From contig NZ_JACJST010000015.1 in NCBI RefSeq assembly GCF_014698305.1, positions 62,001-126,000 on the forward strand: a DNA stretch of 64,000 nt, in the 5' to 3' direction. A program made the translations under genes and the position numbers. The notes beneath the pieces were generated by a model that ran no database searches, was not told the DNA's origin, and saw only the letters and a list, made by a program, of their open reading frames with translations. The stretch is from Anabaena lutea FACHB-196. Its GTDB lineage: Bacteria > Cyanobacteriota > Cyanobacteriia > Cyanobacteriales > Nostocaceae. This document shows, piece after piece, positions 54,891 through 64,000 of the stretch (its first letter is position 1; each line of letters starts with the position of its first letter).

Positions 54891-55814
54891 ATGTCAGATT
54901 CAGATAATTTTACACTTCAACAAACACAAGATGGTTCTTTTACCTTCTTTTCCGAAGAATTTGAGGAAGCTTTTCACAGCCATTATGGAGCCAGACAAGA
55001 AAGTTATTTGAAGTTTGCACTTCCTACTCAAGTGCAGAAAGCAGCCAGAAATGGAATAGTCAGGATTTTAGATGTTTGTTATGGTCTAGGATACAACACA
55101 GCCGCAGCGTTACAAGTAATTTGGGAAGCAAATCCCATTTGTTCTGTCGAAGTCATTGGTTTAGAACTAAATCCCGCAGTCCCCAAAGCAGCCCTTAACC
55201 AGCATATATTTGATGATTGGGAATACGATTATACACAAATATTGACTGAACTTGCTTTTAATTATCAAGTCCAAACCAATCGCTTGAAAGCAAAGTTACT
55301 AATAGGCGATGCTAGAAACTCGATTGTAGAGGTACATAAGTCAGGTTTTCAAGCTGATGCTATTTTTCTCGATCCCTTTTCACCACCGCAATGTCCACAA
55401 TTATGGACTGTGGAATTTATACAAAAAGTCGCCTTGTGTTTACATCAAAATGGCTTACTAGCGACTTATTCCTGTTCTGCGGCTGTACGCACTGCACTTT
55501 TAGCAGCAGGCTTAGTTATAGGTTCTACCACACCCATAGGAAGGCGTACACCTGGTACTATAGCAGCATATCAAGTAGAGGAAGCGAGCCGAGAAGTGGA
55601 CTTTTCTTCCCTGCTCCCTGCTCCCTGCTCCCCTGGTTCTTTTATTCCCCCGATTTCAGAAGAAGAAAAAGAACATTTACAAACTCGTGCGGCTATTCCT
55701 TACCGTGATCCCGAATTGAGGGATGCTGCGGAAGTTATAATCATGCGACGACAACAAGAACAACAAGCCTCTATTTTAGAAACTACATCTCAATGGAAAA
55801 AAAGGTGGAGTTAA
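54891..55814 (+). CDS. MnmD-like tRNA (mnm5s2U34) methyltransferase
   Basis: 307 residues. The DUF752/MnmD domain is clear: LQQTQDGSFTFFSEEFEEAF (substrate loop), the SAM-binding motif ILDVCYGLGYNTAAAL, LLIGDARNSIVEV, and IFLDPFSPPQCPQLWTVEFI. Such proteins methylate the wobble uridine of tRNAs without the MnmC oxidase domain. About residues 240-247 (LLPAPCS) are encoded by a tccctgc heptamer STRR in frame, an apparent insertion. Start codon ATG 54891, immediately downstream of the divergent sulfurtransferase gene. Confidence 0.88.
   Translation: MSDSDNFTLQQTQDGSFTFFSEEFEEAFHSHYGARQESYLKFALPTQVQKAARNGIVRILDVCYGLGYNTAAALQVIWEANPICSVEVIGLELNPAVPKAALNQHIFDDWEYDYTQILTELAFNYQVQTNRLKAKLLIGDARNSIVEVHKSGFQADAIFLDPFSPPQCPQLWTVEFIQKVALCLHQNGLLATYSCSAAVRTALLAAGLVIGSTTPIGRRTPGTIAAYQVEEASREVDFSSLLPAPCSPGSFIPPISEEEKEHLQTRAAIPYRDPELRDAAEVIIMRRQQEQQASILETTSQWKKRWS
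55608..55628. repeat. In-frame STRR, (TCCCTGC)x3, inside the MnmD-like gene
   Basis: Three exact tccctgc heptamers (21 bp, frame-preserving) followed by tcccctgg. The same ctccctgct motif is a common intergenic repeat in these genomes and occurs in related form at 57390-57420. Confidence 0.85.
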
Positions 55815-55897
55815 CTGATATGATTTGAGCTTGAATATCAAAATCCTAAAAGTATTCATCAAAAGTATTCATCATGGGAATTTACTGATACTTAATT

Positions 55898-57250
55898 ATG
55901 GTTGTTGTAGCAATTCTCGCGGCAGGAAAAGGCACAAGAATGAAATCAAACCTGCCTAAAGTTTTACATTCTTTAGGTGGAAAATCTTTAGTTGAACGCG
56001 TTATTGAAAGCGTCGAACCCCTTTCACCTTCACGGAAGTTAGTGATTGTTGGGTATCAATCTCCAGAAGTGAAAGCTGCAATGGCGGAAATTCCTGGTTT
56101 GGAGTTTGTGGAACAGACTTTACAATTAGGTACAGGTCATGCTATCCAACAATTACTTCCCCATTTGGAAGGTTATACTGGGGATTTGCTGATTTTGAAT
56201 GGTGATGTACCTTTGTTGCGTACAGAAACTCTGAAAAACCTGTTACAAACCCACCAAGAAAATCATAATTCCTGTACTATTCTCTCTGCACAGTTATCAA
56301 ATCCCCAAGGTTACGGAAGGGTTTTTTGTGATAGTGACGATGTTGTGCAGAAAATGGTTGAAGATAAAGATTGCACTCCTAAGCAAAGAGAAAATAACCG
56401 TGTTAATGCTGGTATTTACTGTTTCCGTTGGCCAGATTTAGCAAAGTTTTTGCCTCATTTAGCAGCAAATAATGCCCAGAAAGAATATTATCTCACAGAT
56501 GCCGTTACTGAAGTAGGAAAAGTGATGGCTGTAGATGTGAAAGACTACCAAGAAATTTTAGGAATTAATGACAGATTACAATTAGCCACAGCTAACGATA
56601 TTTTGCAAAGACGCATTAAGGAAAAATGGCTTTTGGCTGGTGTGACGCTAATTGATCCTGCAAGTATTACCATTGATGAAACAGTGGAATTACAACCAGA
56701 TGTGATTATTGAACCGCAAACGCACCTGCGCGGTAAAACTGTGATTCAGTCCGGTAGTCGCATTGGCCCTGGTAGTTTAATTGAAAATAGCGAATTGGGT
56801 CAAAATGTCACTGTCCAGTATTCTGTAGTCACAGATAGCGTTGTGCAAGCAGAAACTCGCATTGGTCCCTATGCTCATTTGCGCGGTCATACTGAAGTAG
56901 GTGCTGGTTGTCGAATTGGTAACTTTGTCGAGTTGAAGAATACCCAATTAGGCGATCGCACTAATGTAGCTCATTTATCCTATTTAGGCGATACTACAAC
57001 CGGAACTCAGGTAAATATTGGTGCGGGGACAATTACCGCCAACTACGACGGAGTAAAGAAACATAGAACTAAAATAGGCGATCGCACCAAAACCGGTTCT
57101 AATAGTGTGTTAGTTGCACCCATTACAGTGGGTAATGATGTTTATATTGCCGCAGGTTCAACGGTAACAGAAGATGTCGAAAACGATGCTTTAGTAATTG
57201 CGAGAAGTCGTCAGGTAGTTAAACCAGGTTGGCGGAAAAAAACCGAATAA
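55898..57250 (+). CDS. glmU: Bifunctional GlmU (GlcN-1-P acetyltransferase / UDP-GlcNAc pyrophosphorylase)
   Basis: 450 residues. The N-terminal pyrophosphorylase domain begins [20 protein letters not shown], with GTGHAIQQL and LNGDVPLL; the C-terminal left-handed beta-helix has the hexapeptide repeats ([27 protein letters not shown]). It makes UDP-GlcNAc for peptidoglycan and lipopolysaccharide. Length and both domains normal. ATG 55898 gives the usual N-terminus. Monocistronic, followed by heptamer STRRs. Confidence 0.96.
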   Translation: MVVVAILAAGKGTRMKSNLPKVLHSLGGKSLVERVIESVEPLSPSRKLVIVGYQSPEVKAAMAEIPGLEFVEQTLQLGTGHAIQQLLPHLEGYTGDLLILNGDVPLLRTETLKNLLQTHQENHNSCTILSAQLSNPQGYGRVFCDSDDVVQKMVEDKDCTPKQRENNRVNAGIYCFRWPDLAKFLPHLAANNAQKEYYLTDAVTEVGKVMAVDVKDYQEILGINDRLQLATANDILQRRIKEKWLLAGVTLIDPASITIDETVELQPDVIIEPQTHLRGKTVIQSGSRIGPGSLIENSELGQNVTVQYSVVTDSVVQAETRIGPYAHLRGHTEVGAGCRIGNFVELKNTQLGDRTNVAHLSYLGDTTTGTQVNIGAGTITANYDGVKKHRTKIGDRTKTGSNSVLVAPITVGNDVYIAAGSTVTEDVENDALVIARSRQVVKPGWRKKTE

Positions 57251-57592
57251 TTCGTAATTCGTAATTCGTAATTCGTAATTAAGAAGGTACAAGATTCCAC
57301 TAATTGCAATTACGAATTATTTTGATAAGTAGGAAGGCACAAAAAAAACAGAAGTATGTAACGAAAAGTAAATTTAGCTCAAACTCTCTTCCCTTCTGCC
57401 TTCTGCCCTCTGCCTCCTGCCTTGTCATAACGATAAATTTTGCCACCTAACTACTTATTCTTGGAGAAAAGTTTCGTGCAGAGGCACAGAGGGGCAAAGA
57501 CGCAAAAGAAGAAGTGCATTTTCCCACCTCAAAAAACCTCAGCGAACCTCTGCGCTAACCTCCGCGTCCCTCCGCGTTTAAAAAAATCCTCC
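57251..57592. repeat. Intergenic region made of several dispersed repeats
   Basis: Starts with (TTCGTAA)n heptamers (57251-57283), then an inverted copy near 57306 that can form a hairpin. 57390-57425 has ccttctgccctctgcctc-type repeats. 57476-57588 is a dispersed repeat (gcagaggcacagagggg ... cctctgcgctaacctccgcg) related to 7869-7917, 10509-10545 and 26050-26085. No gene. Confidence 0.7.
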
Positions 57593-58546
57593 TCAACAAT
57601 AACCGATCAACTCGCCATCATTCCATTCCAAAGTATCGCCAATAGTGTCACCATTATGGAAAGCAGCAAGTAAGATTTCGCTAGTTTTACCCCATGATAT
57701 AGCTCCAGTGGCATCAAGAGCGATCGCACCCAAATCCCGTGCATTCTTACTAGCTTCGGTAAATGAGCGCCACATAGCCTCTTGCAAAGACATTCCATCA
57801 CTAACACGGATGACAATCTTCGCTGCTAAACACTCATCAATAATATCTTCGCCAATACCAGTACAACTGACACCTGCATAACTTGTAGCATAATTACCAG
57901 CAGGCATAGCAGAATCACTGACTCGCCCAATGCGCTCAAAGCCTTTACCACCTGTGGAAGTACCAGCCGCTAATTTGCCATAGCCATCTAAAGCCACTAC
58001 ACCAATTGTACCTCGTCCCGCATTACAGCTTTCTGCTAGTTCTGGTTCAGCGACTACCCCAGCCATCGTGCTTTTAAAGTTATCTTGGCGTTCTTGTATC
58101 CATTCTTGCAAGCGTAAATCAGTTAAACCATTGTAGGTAGGAACTTGCAACTCCCGCGATAACTCCAATGAACCGTGATCAGACAAAACCCGATCTGGGG
58201 AGGTTTGTAAAAATTGTGCCAACTCAATCGGGTTTTTTACCCGTGAAACATTAATTACACCACTAAAACGCCCTGATGTACCATCCATCAGCGAAGCACT
58301 CATGCGAATTTGCCCATCAGATTGGAGTACCGAACCAGTACCAGCATTAAAACGGGGATTATCTTCCAACATTTGGCAACCGCGCACCACGGCTTCAGAG
58401 GCTGTAGCACCTGCTAAGAGCAGAGAATAGACCTCTTCGATGACAGTATAGAGCGATCGCCTTACAGCCTCCAATCCTCCCTTCCCTTGCAGAGAACTAC
58501 CAGCCCCACCATGAATAATTAATTTAGGTTTTACTTGTAAAGTCAT
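57593..58546 (-). CDS. Isoaspartyl peptidase / type III L-asparaginase
   Basis: The 317-residue Ntn-hydrolase precursor cleaves itself before a threonine nucleophile, here Thr180 in GRGTIGVVALD, and then hydrolyses isoaspartyl dipeptides or asparagine. N-terminal KLIIHGGAGSS, DNPRFNAGTGSVLQSDGQI and STGGKGFERIGRVSDSAM are family signatures. In cyanobacteria the enzyme finishes cyanophycin breakdown (beta-Asp-Arg hydrolysis) (family knowledge). No cph genes are adjacent. Confidence 0.95.
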   Translation of the reverse strand: MTLQVKPKLIIHGGAGSSLQGKGGLEAVRRSLYTVIEEVYSLLLAGATASEAVVRGCQMLEDNPRFNAGTGSVLQSDGQIRMSASLMDGTSGRFSGVINVSRVKNPIELAQFLQTSPDRVLSDHGSLELSRELQVPTYNGLTDLRLQEWIQERQDNFKSTMAGVVAEPELAESCNAGRGTIGVVALDGYGKLAAGTSTGGKGFERIGRVSDSAMPAGNYATSYAGVSCTGIGEDIIDECLAAKIVIRVSDGMSLQEAMWRSFTEASKNARDLGAIALDATGAISWGKTSEILLAAFHNGDTIGDTLEWNDGELIGYC

Positions 58547-58566
58547 TTAATTGCGTTTGTCTAGTT

Positions 58567-58737
58567 TTAACTTTGATTCGTTTCATTTTTAGCCTGAGAA
58601 CGACGACGACGGCAACGTTCAGAGCAATATTTCACTTCGTCCCAACAATCTTCCCATTTTTTGCGCCAACTAAAGGGACGTTGACAGACTACACAAATTT
58701 TTTCAGGCAGATTAGATTTAGCAATATTACGTCCCAT
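58567..58737 (-). CDS. DUF2256 small zinc-finger-like protein
   Basis: 56 residues: [50 protein letters not shown]. The CxxC ... C ... CxxxC cysteine pattern and FSWRKKW motif are those of DUF2256, small proteins often found near photolyase-like genes. It is just upstream of the isoaspartyl peptidase gene on the same strand, 20 bp apart, so probably co-transcribed. Confidence 0.85.
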   Translation of the reverse strand: MGRNIAKSNLPEKICVVCQRPFSWRKKWEDCWDEVKYCSERCRRRRSQAKNETNQS

Positions 58738-59114
<377 letters not shown>

Positions 59115-62024
59115 CTACTGAGTAAGTGGCGAAGTATTTCCTACGGTATTTCCCTCAGAATTGCTAGGTGCTAAAGGCAAAACTAAGCGACTAACTACTC
59201 GATGATCTGGTAATTGATATATTTGCAATTCTCCTCCCAACTGCTGGATTAGGTTTTTGCAAATTAGCAGATGCAAACCAGGTGGTTGGTTGAGGTAGGC
59301 AGAAGCAAGTATATTCTTGTGTCCATTATGACTTAACTCTGCTAATAGATGTGGATCAATGATGCCATGATCTGTAATTGACAGTTCCAGCGATCGCTCA
59401 TCTAACTGGTTACACCAGATATCAACTCTTTCACCAATGGGAGACCGTTTACAGGCAGCCAATAACAACTCGTAGACAACAAATTCTATTTTGACAATAT
59501 CGCCGGATGTAGCCAATGGAGATGGATTTGATGCAGTGATTAACTCTCCAGATAATGAAGAGCTTTTGGGTGATGTAACTCGCTCAGTTGGTTGTGCCAA
59601 ACCATGTACACCTATCCACATCTGTTGTTGTTTAACTAAATGATCTACTCGTTCAATTGCGCGCTTCAATAAACTGTAAATTGACATTGTTTCCCAACTC
59701 ATGTGCAACTGCCATTGCTCCTGTTTAATCACTCCGCTCATAGAGTTGGTGATATAGTCTAACTGCCGTAGTAGGAGCTTGTAACGCATTTGCGTCAGTT
59801 CATTAGCTGGAATACCTAAATCATGAATCTGAGTCAGCACCTGAGCCGTCATTCTATGGATTTCTTCTAAACGTCGATGTTTGTACCAGTTGAGTTCTCG
59901 TAATCCTTCACTATTGGACTCTAAACCTTGGATGATTTGCTGTTGACTTTGCCACCAAGCTAATTGAGAAACAAGCGTTGCGGTAACACTGAGATTAATA
60001 TCCGACCAAGTTTGTTCTCCATAATTTGCCAGCAATACTATACCTATGGGTTGAGAATCAGCAGTACTACGTAATGCCATCACCCAAACTTGACCCCGAT
60101 CAGGGAGAGTCAACCATTGCCTGGTTGCTGGTGGTAAATCATAGGCTTTGAAAATCACGTAACTATTATGTGCCAGTGCCAACTCAATGAGAACATCTCT
60201 CTCGATGGAAATAGGAACATTTTCAACAATCCCAAACTGATTATTAGTCATTACCCCTGGGATAATTGTTGCCCATTCCTGACTAGGAGACCAGGATAGA
60301 ATGACAGCCAGTGGACATTCCAAAACAGTTGCTATGTGTTTTAGGGCAGTTGTCTCAATAGTCCCACTTTCAGCTTCTATGAGGATGCTAGGGTATTGTT
60401 TGAATATCTGGGAAATTTTTTCCTGTTGTTGAGTAATTATATTTAACTGCCAATTACGAACTATGACACCTATTTGCTGGCTGAATAACCACAGCAATTC
60501 TTTTTCTTGAGTTGTCCACGAGCGATGAGTTTCGTGAGTAATCAGCAACAGTATTTGCGGCGTATGACCTTGAATACAGCTGGAAATCAAAAGCGATCGC
60601 ACACCATTCTCTAGTAACTGGGAACGCCAGCCAAACATGGGCAAATCTGCGTCTAAGTTTTCAATCTCTAGTGCTTGCGTTGCATTTTGCAACATCTGAA
60701 AATCTATGTCTGGGAGAGCGCTAAGTGAAAATCTCCAAGCTCGGCGATTCTTGACTGCACTTTGGTAAAGAACTTGATAACTATTTTGGTTGGGTTGGTA
60801 CTGTAAAAGTAAAAACTGTGTTGCCCCTAGTCGCTCTATAATGCTTTTGGCGCAAGGGTATAAAATTTCTGGTAGATCTTGTTCTTTATAAATAGCTTGG
60901 GTAATTTGTTTAGTCAGTTGGTTGTCTTGTTGAATTTGTCTGATGGTGCTTTCCATGCTGTCGGTGGGAACAACTAAGGAGAGTAACCCAGCCGCACCTT
61001 GGACAAAATTTTTGTCTGCTTGAGTCCAAACTCGCAGTTCAGTACTTTCCACCGCCAGAAAGCCTAGTAGGTCTTTTTGCAAGATAATCGGCGCGGCTAA
61101 GAGCGATCGCACCCCCAAGCGTTGCAGCAGTTTACTCTGCACATTGCTGTTGAGAGAACTGCTTGATTCACTCATGCACACTACTTCATTAACTGCCAAA
61201 TTGAAATAAACATCACCCAACTCCTGTACTGTTATCCCTGCGGTGGCTGGCTGAGTGCTTAAATTACGACCCATGCTCACCAGCTGACTGCTCATGCGAC
61301 ACCAGAAGTAATGTCTTTCTCGTTCAAACCAGTAAATATTTGTCCGTGAGGGAGAAACACATTTATGAGTCCCATCGACTACTGTTTCTAGCTTTTTATT
61401 AAAATGGCTAAGGGAGCGTACATTTTCCAGCAGTTTTAATAATTGCTCGCTAGGACTTGGGGTTTGCTCTAGTTGCCAAGTTTTTTCCTTGTAATTAAGC
61501 ATTACTCCCAGTTCACCTAAAACTATCAACAGTCTTGCTCTGGCTTCTCCCCTCAGTAAATACCCCCATCGCACTGAACCAATTAACACCAAACCTAAGC
61601 ATTTGTCTTTATGGCGAATTGGTAAAATAATTGTTCCTTGGATATTGTATTTTATAGCTACTTCTTGCCATTCGGGGACGCGGACTTCCTGTTGTAAATT
61701 AGCTATGCCTACAGGACGCAATTCCGTTACTGCTGACTCTAATAAATGTCCTGGATTTAATAAAACTGATCTTTGTAAATAACTTGTGTCACCATCAGGC
61801 GTAATACCACCTTTACCATACAACGTTTTATTTGCCTGATTATAAACAGCAATCCAAATCAATTGGTAGTCAAACTGTTCTTGAATATAAGTAATGGTAG
61901 TTTTGATGAGAACGTCAACATTATCCTCTTCTCTGAGTTTCTGGAGAACTTGGAACAACAACAGGATTTGTTGTTCGGCTGATAGAGGTTGATTTGGCTG
62001 CCCCATCTGATCATCTGTTGACAT
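59115..62024 (-). CDS. Multi-GAF signalling protein with degenerate histidine-kinase-like C-terminus
   Basis: 969 residues, soluble. Several GAF-like domains are visible: about 20-185 (LILVLIGSVRWGYLL region), 215-350 (LLAAPIILQKDLLGFLAVES), 370-530 and 545-705. The last 250 residues look like a histidine kinase (LLKRAIERVDHLVKQQQ; HATPase-like with ITDHGIIDPHLLAELS), but the N-box is VYELLLAACKRSP instead of N-x-x-x-NA and the G1 box is DHGIID, so ATP binding is doubtful. Likely a sensor or scaffold. It is divergent from pyrD by 85 bp. Confidence 0.75.
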   Translation of the reverse strand: MSTDDQMGQPNQPLSAEQQILLLFQVLQKLREEDNVDVLIKTTITYIQEQFDYQLIWIAVYNQANKTLYGKGGITPDGDTSYLQRSVLLNPGHLLESAVTELRPVGIANLQQEVRVPEWQEVAIKYNIQGTIILPIRHKDKCLGLVLIGSVRWGYLLRGEARARLLIVLGELGVMLNYKEKTWQLEQTPSPSEQLLKLLENVRSLSHFNKKLETVVDGTHKCVSPSRTNIYWFERERHYFWCRMSSQLVSMGRNLSTQPATAGITVQELGDVYFNLAVNEVVCMSESSSSLNSNVQSKLLQRLGVRSLLAAPIILQKDLLGFLAVESTELRVWTQADKNFVQGAAGLLSLVVPTDSMESTIRQIQQDNQLTKQITQAIYKEQDLPEILYPCAKSIIERLGATQFLLLQYQPNQNSYQVLYQSAVKNRRAWRFSLSALPDIDFQMLQNATQALEIENLDADLPMFGWRSQLLENGVRSLLISSCIQGHTPQILLLITHETHRSWTTQEKELLWLFSQQIGVIVRNWQLNIITQQQEKISQIFKQYPSILIEAESGTIETTALKHIATVLECPLAVILSWSPSQEWATIIPGVMTNNQFGIVENVPISIERDVLIELALAHNSYVIFKAYDLPPATRQWLTLPDRGQVWVMALRSTADSQPIGIVLLANYGEQTWSDINLSVTATLVSQLAWWQSQQQIIQGLESNSEGLRELNWYKHRRLEEIHRMTAQVLTQIHDLGIPANELTQMRYKLLLRQLDYITNSMSGVIKQEQWQLHMSWETMSIYSLLKRAIERVDHLVKQQQMWIGVHGLAQPTERVTSPKSSSLSGELITASNPSPLATSGDIVKIEFVVYELLLAACKRSPIGERVDIWCNQLDERSLELSITDHGIIDPHLLAELSHNGHKNILASAYLNQPPGLHLLICKNLIQQLGGELQIYQLPDHRVVSRLVLPLAPSNSEGNTVGNTSPLTQ

Positions 62025-62109
62025 GAGTTGTAGTATTATATTTATGATGTCCAGAGAAAAATTTCGATTAATCTGGCATTTGTTAATAATTGGTAGATGT
62101 TAACCTAGT

Positions 62110-63243
62110 TTGGATATTTATCAAGCAGTAATTAATCCTTTTTTATTCACTTTGGTCAAAACAGATCCAGAGTGGTTACACCAGCAAACTATTCGTACTT
62201 TTAGCTGGCTGTCACAAGCAAGCTACAATCCTGCTGTTAGCTGGTTAAATAGCAGTCTACGAAGGTCTTTGTGCCTAGATAATACAAGTTTAGAACAAAA
62301 TCTGTTTGGGCTAAATTTCCCTAACCCTGTAGGTTTGTCCGCTGGTTTTGATAAGGATGGACTAGCGGCGGGAATCTGGTCTAGTCTTGGTTTTGGCTTT
62401 GCTGAACTGGGTACTGTCACATATCATGCACAACCAGGAAATCCACCTCCCCGTTTGTTTCGCTTACCATTAGATAAAGCTGCTCTCAACCGCATGGGCT
62501 TTAATAACTCTGGTGCGGCAGCAATGGCAGCTAGATTGGCATCGAGTCACCAAGAATTAACTCGCTCAGTACCTATAGGCATAAATTTAGGTAAATCTAA
62601 GATAACACCCTTAGAACTAGCAGCACAGGATTATCTGGAGAGCTTTCGCTTACTTAAAGATTTGGGTGATTATTTTGTGGTTAATGTGTCTTCTCCCAAT
62701 ACACCGGGATTGCGATCGCTCCAAGATGCTGCCATGCTCAGTCAAATATTGAATGTATTACAAACAGAAAATAATTCACAAAAGCCAGTTTTGGTGAAGA
62801 TAGCACCAGATTTAGAATGGGATGCGATCGCTGATATTATTTCCCTCGCTAAAACCTACAAATTAGCCGGGATTATTGCCACCAACACTACAATTAGCCG
62901 TGAAGGACTAAAAACTTCAGTAATTGATCAAACTGGTAAATCCCCCCAAGAAGAAGCAGGGGGAATTAGCGGAGCGCCATTGCGGCAACGTTCTACAGAA
63001 GTAATACGCTTTATTTACCAACAAACCCAAGGAGAAATCCCCATCATTGGCGTAGGTGGCATCTTTACCGCCGACGATGCTTGGGAAAAAATCACAGCCG
63101 GAGCTTGCCTCATCCAAGTTTATACAGGCTGGATTTATGAAGGACCAATGATGGTACGCCGCATCCTCACCGGGTTGTTAACCAAATTAGAAGAAAACGG
63201 CTTCACCTCCATCAGTCAAGCGATAGGCATTGGTAATAGGTGA
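62110..63243 (+). CDS. pyrD: Dihydroorotate dehydrogenase (quinone), class 2
   Basis: Membrane-associated FMN enzyme of pyrimidine synthesis that passes electrons to quinone. 377 residues; the N-terminal amphipathic helical region ([20 protein letters not shown]) is that of class 2 enzymes. Motifs: [55 protein letters not shown] and [13 protein letters not shown]. No ATG is available at the N-terminus; the TTG at 62110 is the best start and lies after an in-frame stop. The last residues (GIGNR) run into an STRR-like tail. Confidence 0.95.
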   Translation: MDIYQAVINPFLFTLVKTDPEWLHQQTIRTFSWLSQASYNPAVSWLNSSLRRSLCLDNTSLEQNLFGLNFPNPVGLSAGFDKDGLAAGIWSSLGFGFAELGTVTYHAQPGNPPPRLFRLPLDKAALNRMGFNNSGAAAMAARLASSHQELTRSVPIGINLGKSKITPLELAAQDYLESFRLLKDLGDYFVVNVSSPNTPGLRSLQDAAMLSQILNVLQTENNSQKPVLVKIAPDLEWDAIADIISLAKTYKLAGIIATNTTISREGLKTSVIDQTGKSPQEEAGGISGAPLRQRSTEVIRFIYQQTQGEIPIIGVGGIFTADDAWEKITAGACLIQVYTGWIYEGPMMVRRILTGLLTKLEENGFTSISQAIGIGNR

Positions 63244-63298
63244 TTGGGGATAATCAAATTACCTGTTCCCTGCACCCTGCAAGAAAGCCCCCTGCCTC

Positions 63299-64000
63299 TT
63301 ATTCTTCCACAGGGAAAAACTCCTTAGACTTACGAGAATAAGACCAAGCAATTCCATCAGGATCACGGCTGCGACTCCATTCTGGAAAATCAGGGTCATT
63401 ACGCCGTTTATAAACCGTACTGGAATAAACACTTAGTCTTTTAGCTAGTTCAGATTGAATAAGTGAACCAAAAACTAACTGTTCTTCCAGAGGTTTTTTA
63501 ACTTCCTCATGGCTAGTTTCGGGTAATGATTCGGTTTCGGTTTGTATTTCCTCTTCCTGGGAAATTATTTCCGGTGGTGCTAAAAAAGAACGAGCAACAT
63601 TAGTCACCGGTCGAGATGGAAGTTTTTCTACTGGCTCACTACTATCAAGGATATCGCCCAGAATACTGGCAGTTATGAAGTAGTAAGACGGACTCTCCTT
63701 TTCAGAGTCCAATATACTAGCGCCAAATTCTTTAGATTTACTATCTAAATAGCGTTTTGCCACCGTCCCAGAAAAATCACCCTTGATTGCCAAATCCATC
63801 GGTGTAATTTTTCCCTGGTTTTCCCGAATTAACTGATAAAAAAGCGGGTTAACTTGATCACACCACTTTTCCCATTTATATTGCTGCCAAAGGTTTAAGG
63901 CTATCAGTAGCCCTAAGATTAGCAGTAAAATTCTCCAGGTATTGACCAAGAAAACAATCAAAAACGATATCGGCAAAATTAGAACGAGAAAACTTTTCCC
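63299..64000 (-). CDS. Membrane-anchored protein of unknown function (5' end outside window)
   Basis: The frame remains open to the window end, giving at least 233 residues. The beginning seen (GKSFLVLILPISFLIVFL, then WRILLLILGLLIALNLW) is hydrophobic, likely two membrane spans or one hairpin, so the start probably lies beyond the edge; an internal TTG at 63976 is an alternative. The rest is soluble, acidic in the middle (EEEIQTETESLPETSHEEVK), and ends with RLSVYSSTVYKRRNDPDFPE and WSYSRKSKEFFPVEE, which resembles a small winged or HTH-like module. Function unknown. Confidence 0.7.
   Translation of the reverse strand, partial: GKSFLVLILPISFLIVFLVNTWRILLLILGLLIALNLWQQYKWEKWCDQVNPLFYQLIRENQGKITPMDLAIKGDFSGTVAKRYLDSKSKEFGASILDSEKESPSYYFITASILGDILDSSEPVEKLPSRPVTNVARSFLAPPEIISQEEEIQTETESLPETSHEEVKKPLEEQLVFGSLIQSELAKRLSVYSSTVYKRRNDPDFPEWSRSRDPDGIAWSYSRKSKEFFPVEE

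Overview
The window is chromosomal DNA from a filamentous, probably heterocyst-forming cyanobacterium of the Nostocales (Anabaena/Nostoc/Nodularia/Dolichospermum type). The support is a plant-type zeta-carotene desaturase, a GUN4-domain relic, CyaB1- and CyaC-type adenylate cyclases, a NuiA-family nuclease inhibitor, DUF3038/DUF4335 and DUF2256 proteins, many HIP1 octamers (GCGATCGC), and abundant heptameric short tandemly repeated repetitive (STRR) sequences between genes. Assignments rest on reading translated sequence and motifs by eye; no database search was run.

Layout. 1-8.1 kb: 3' part of an ImmA/IrrE peptidase gene, an SRPBCC protein next to carotenoid gene zds, a ribbon-helix-helix protein, a large unknown protein, then iscA-like, TPR and small membrane protein genes, and an epimerase. 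8.2-18.2 kb: a cell-envelope block with penicillin-binding protein 1C divergent from a giant alpha-2-macroglobulin lipoprotein, which overlaps by 4 bp a protein made of two NuiA-like domains. 18.6-31 kb: adenylate cyclase CyaB1, a KimA-like transporter, SbcD-like nuclease, a GUN4-domain pseudogene with an amber codon, PAPS reductase, an orphan peptide-type ABC permease and apt. 31.6-38.3 kb: the overlapping DUF3038-DUF4335 pair, an FHA-domain PBP1A, a small exported protein, and lspA with bioY. 38.5-42.8 kb: the pstSCAB phosphate-uptake operon behind a three-repeat Pho box. 43-44 kb: a REP-associated tyrosine transposase gene broken by a 220-bp MITE, then tRNA-Gly(UCC). 44-64 kb: a TonB-like protein, CyaC, a GNAT acetyltransferase, an unknown protein with a long leader, hisC, an esterase, a sulfurtransferase, an MnmD-like methyltransferase, glmU, isoaspartyl peptidase, DUF2256, a second MITE copy, a multi-GAF protein, pyrD and an unknown membrane protein cut by the window end.

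Themes. Wall synthesis and repair recurs (PBP1C with alpha-2-macroglobulin, FHA-PBP1A, GlmU, LspA), as does cAMP signalling through two multidomain cyclases, and nutrient uptake (phosphate, biotin, possibly potassium, sulfate reduction). The most unusual feature is the density of small repeats acting on genes: a MITE with perfect 11-bp target duplications splits a transposase gene, a palindrome or tandem repeat lies in frame in zds, pbpC and the MnmD-like gene, and STRR tracts supply stop codons or occupy the region just before start codons. The best candidate for an undescribed system is the PBP1C / thioester-less alpha-2-macroglobulin / double-NuiA cluster.
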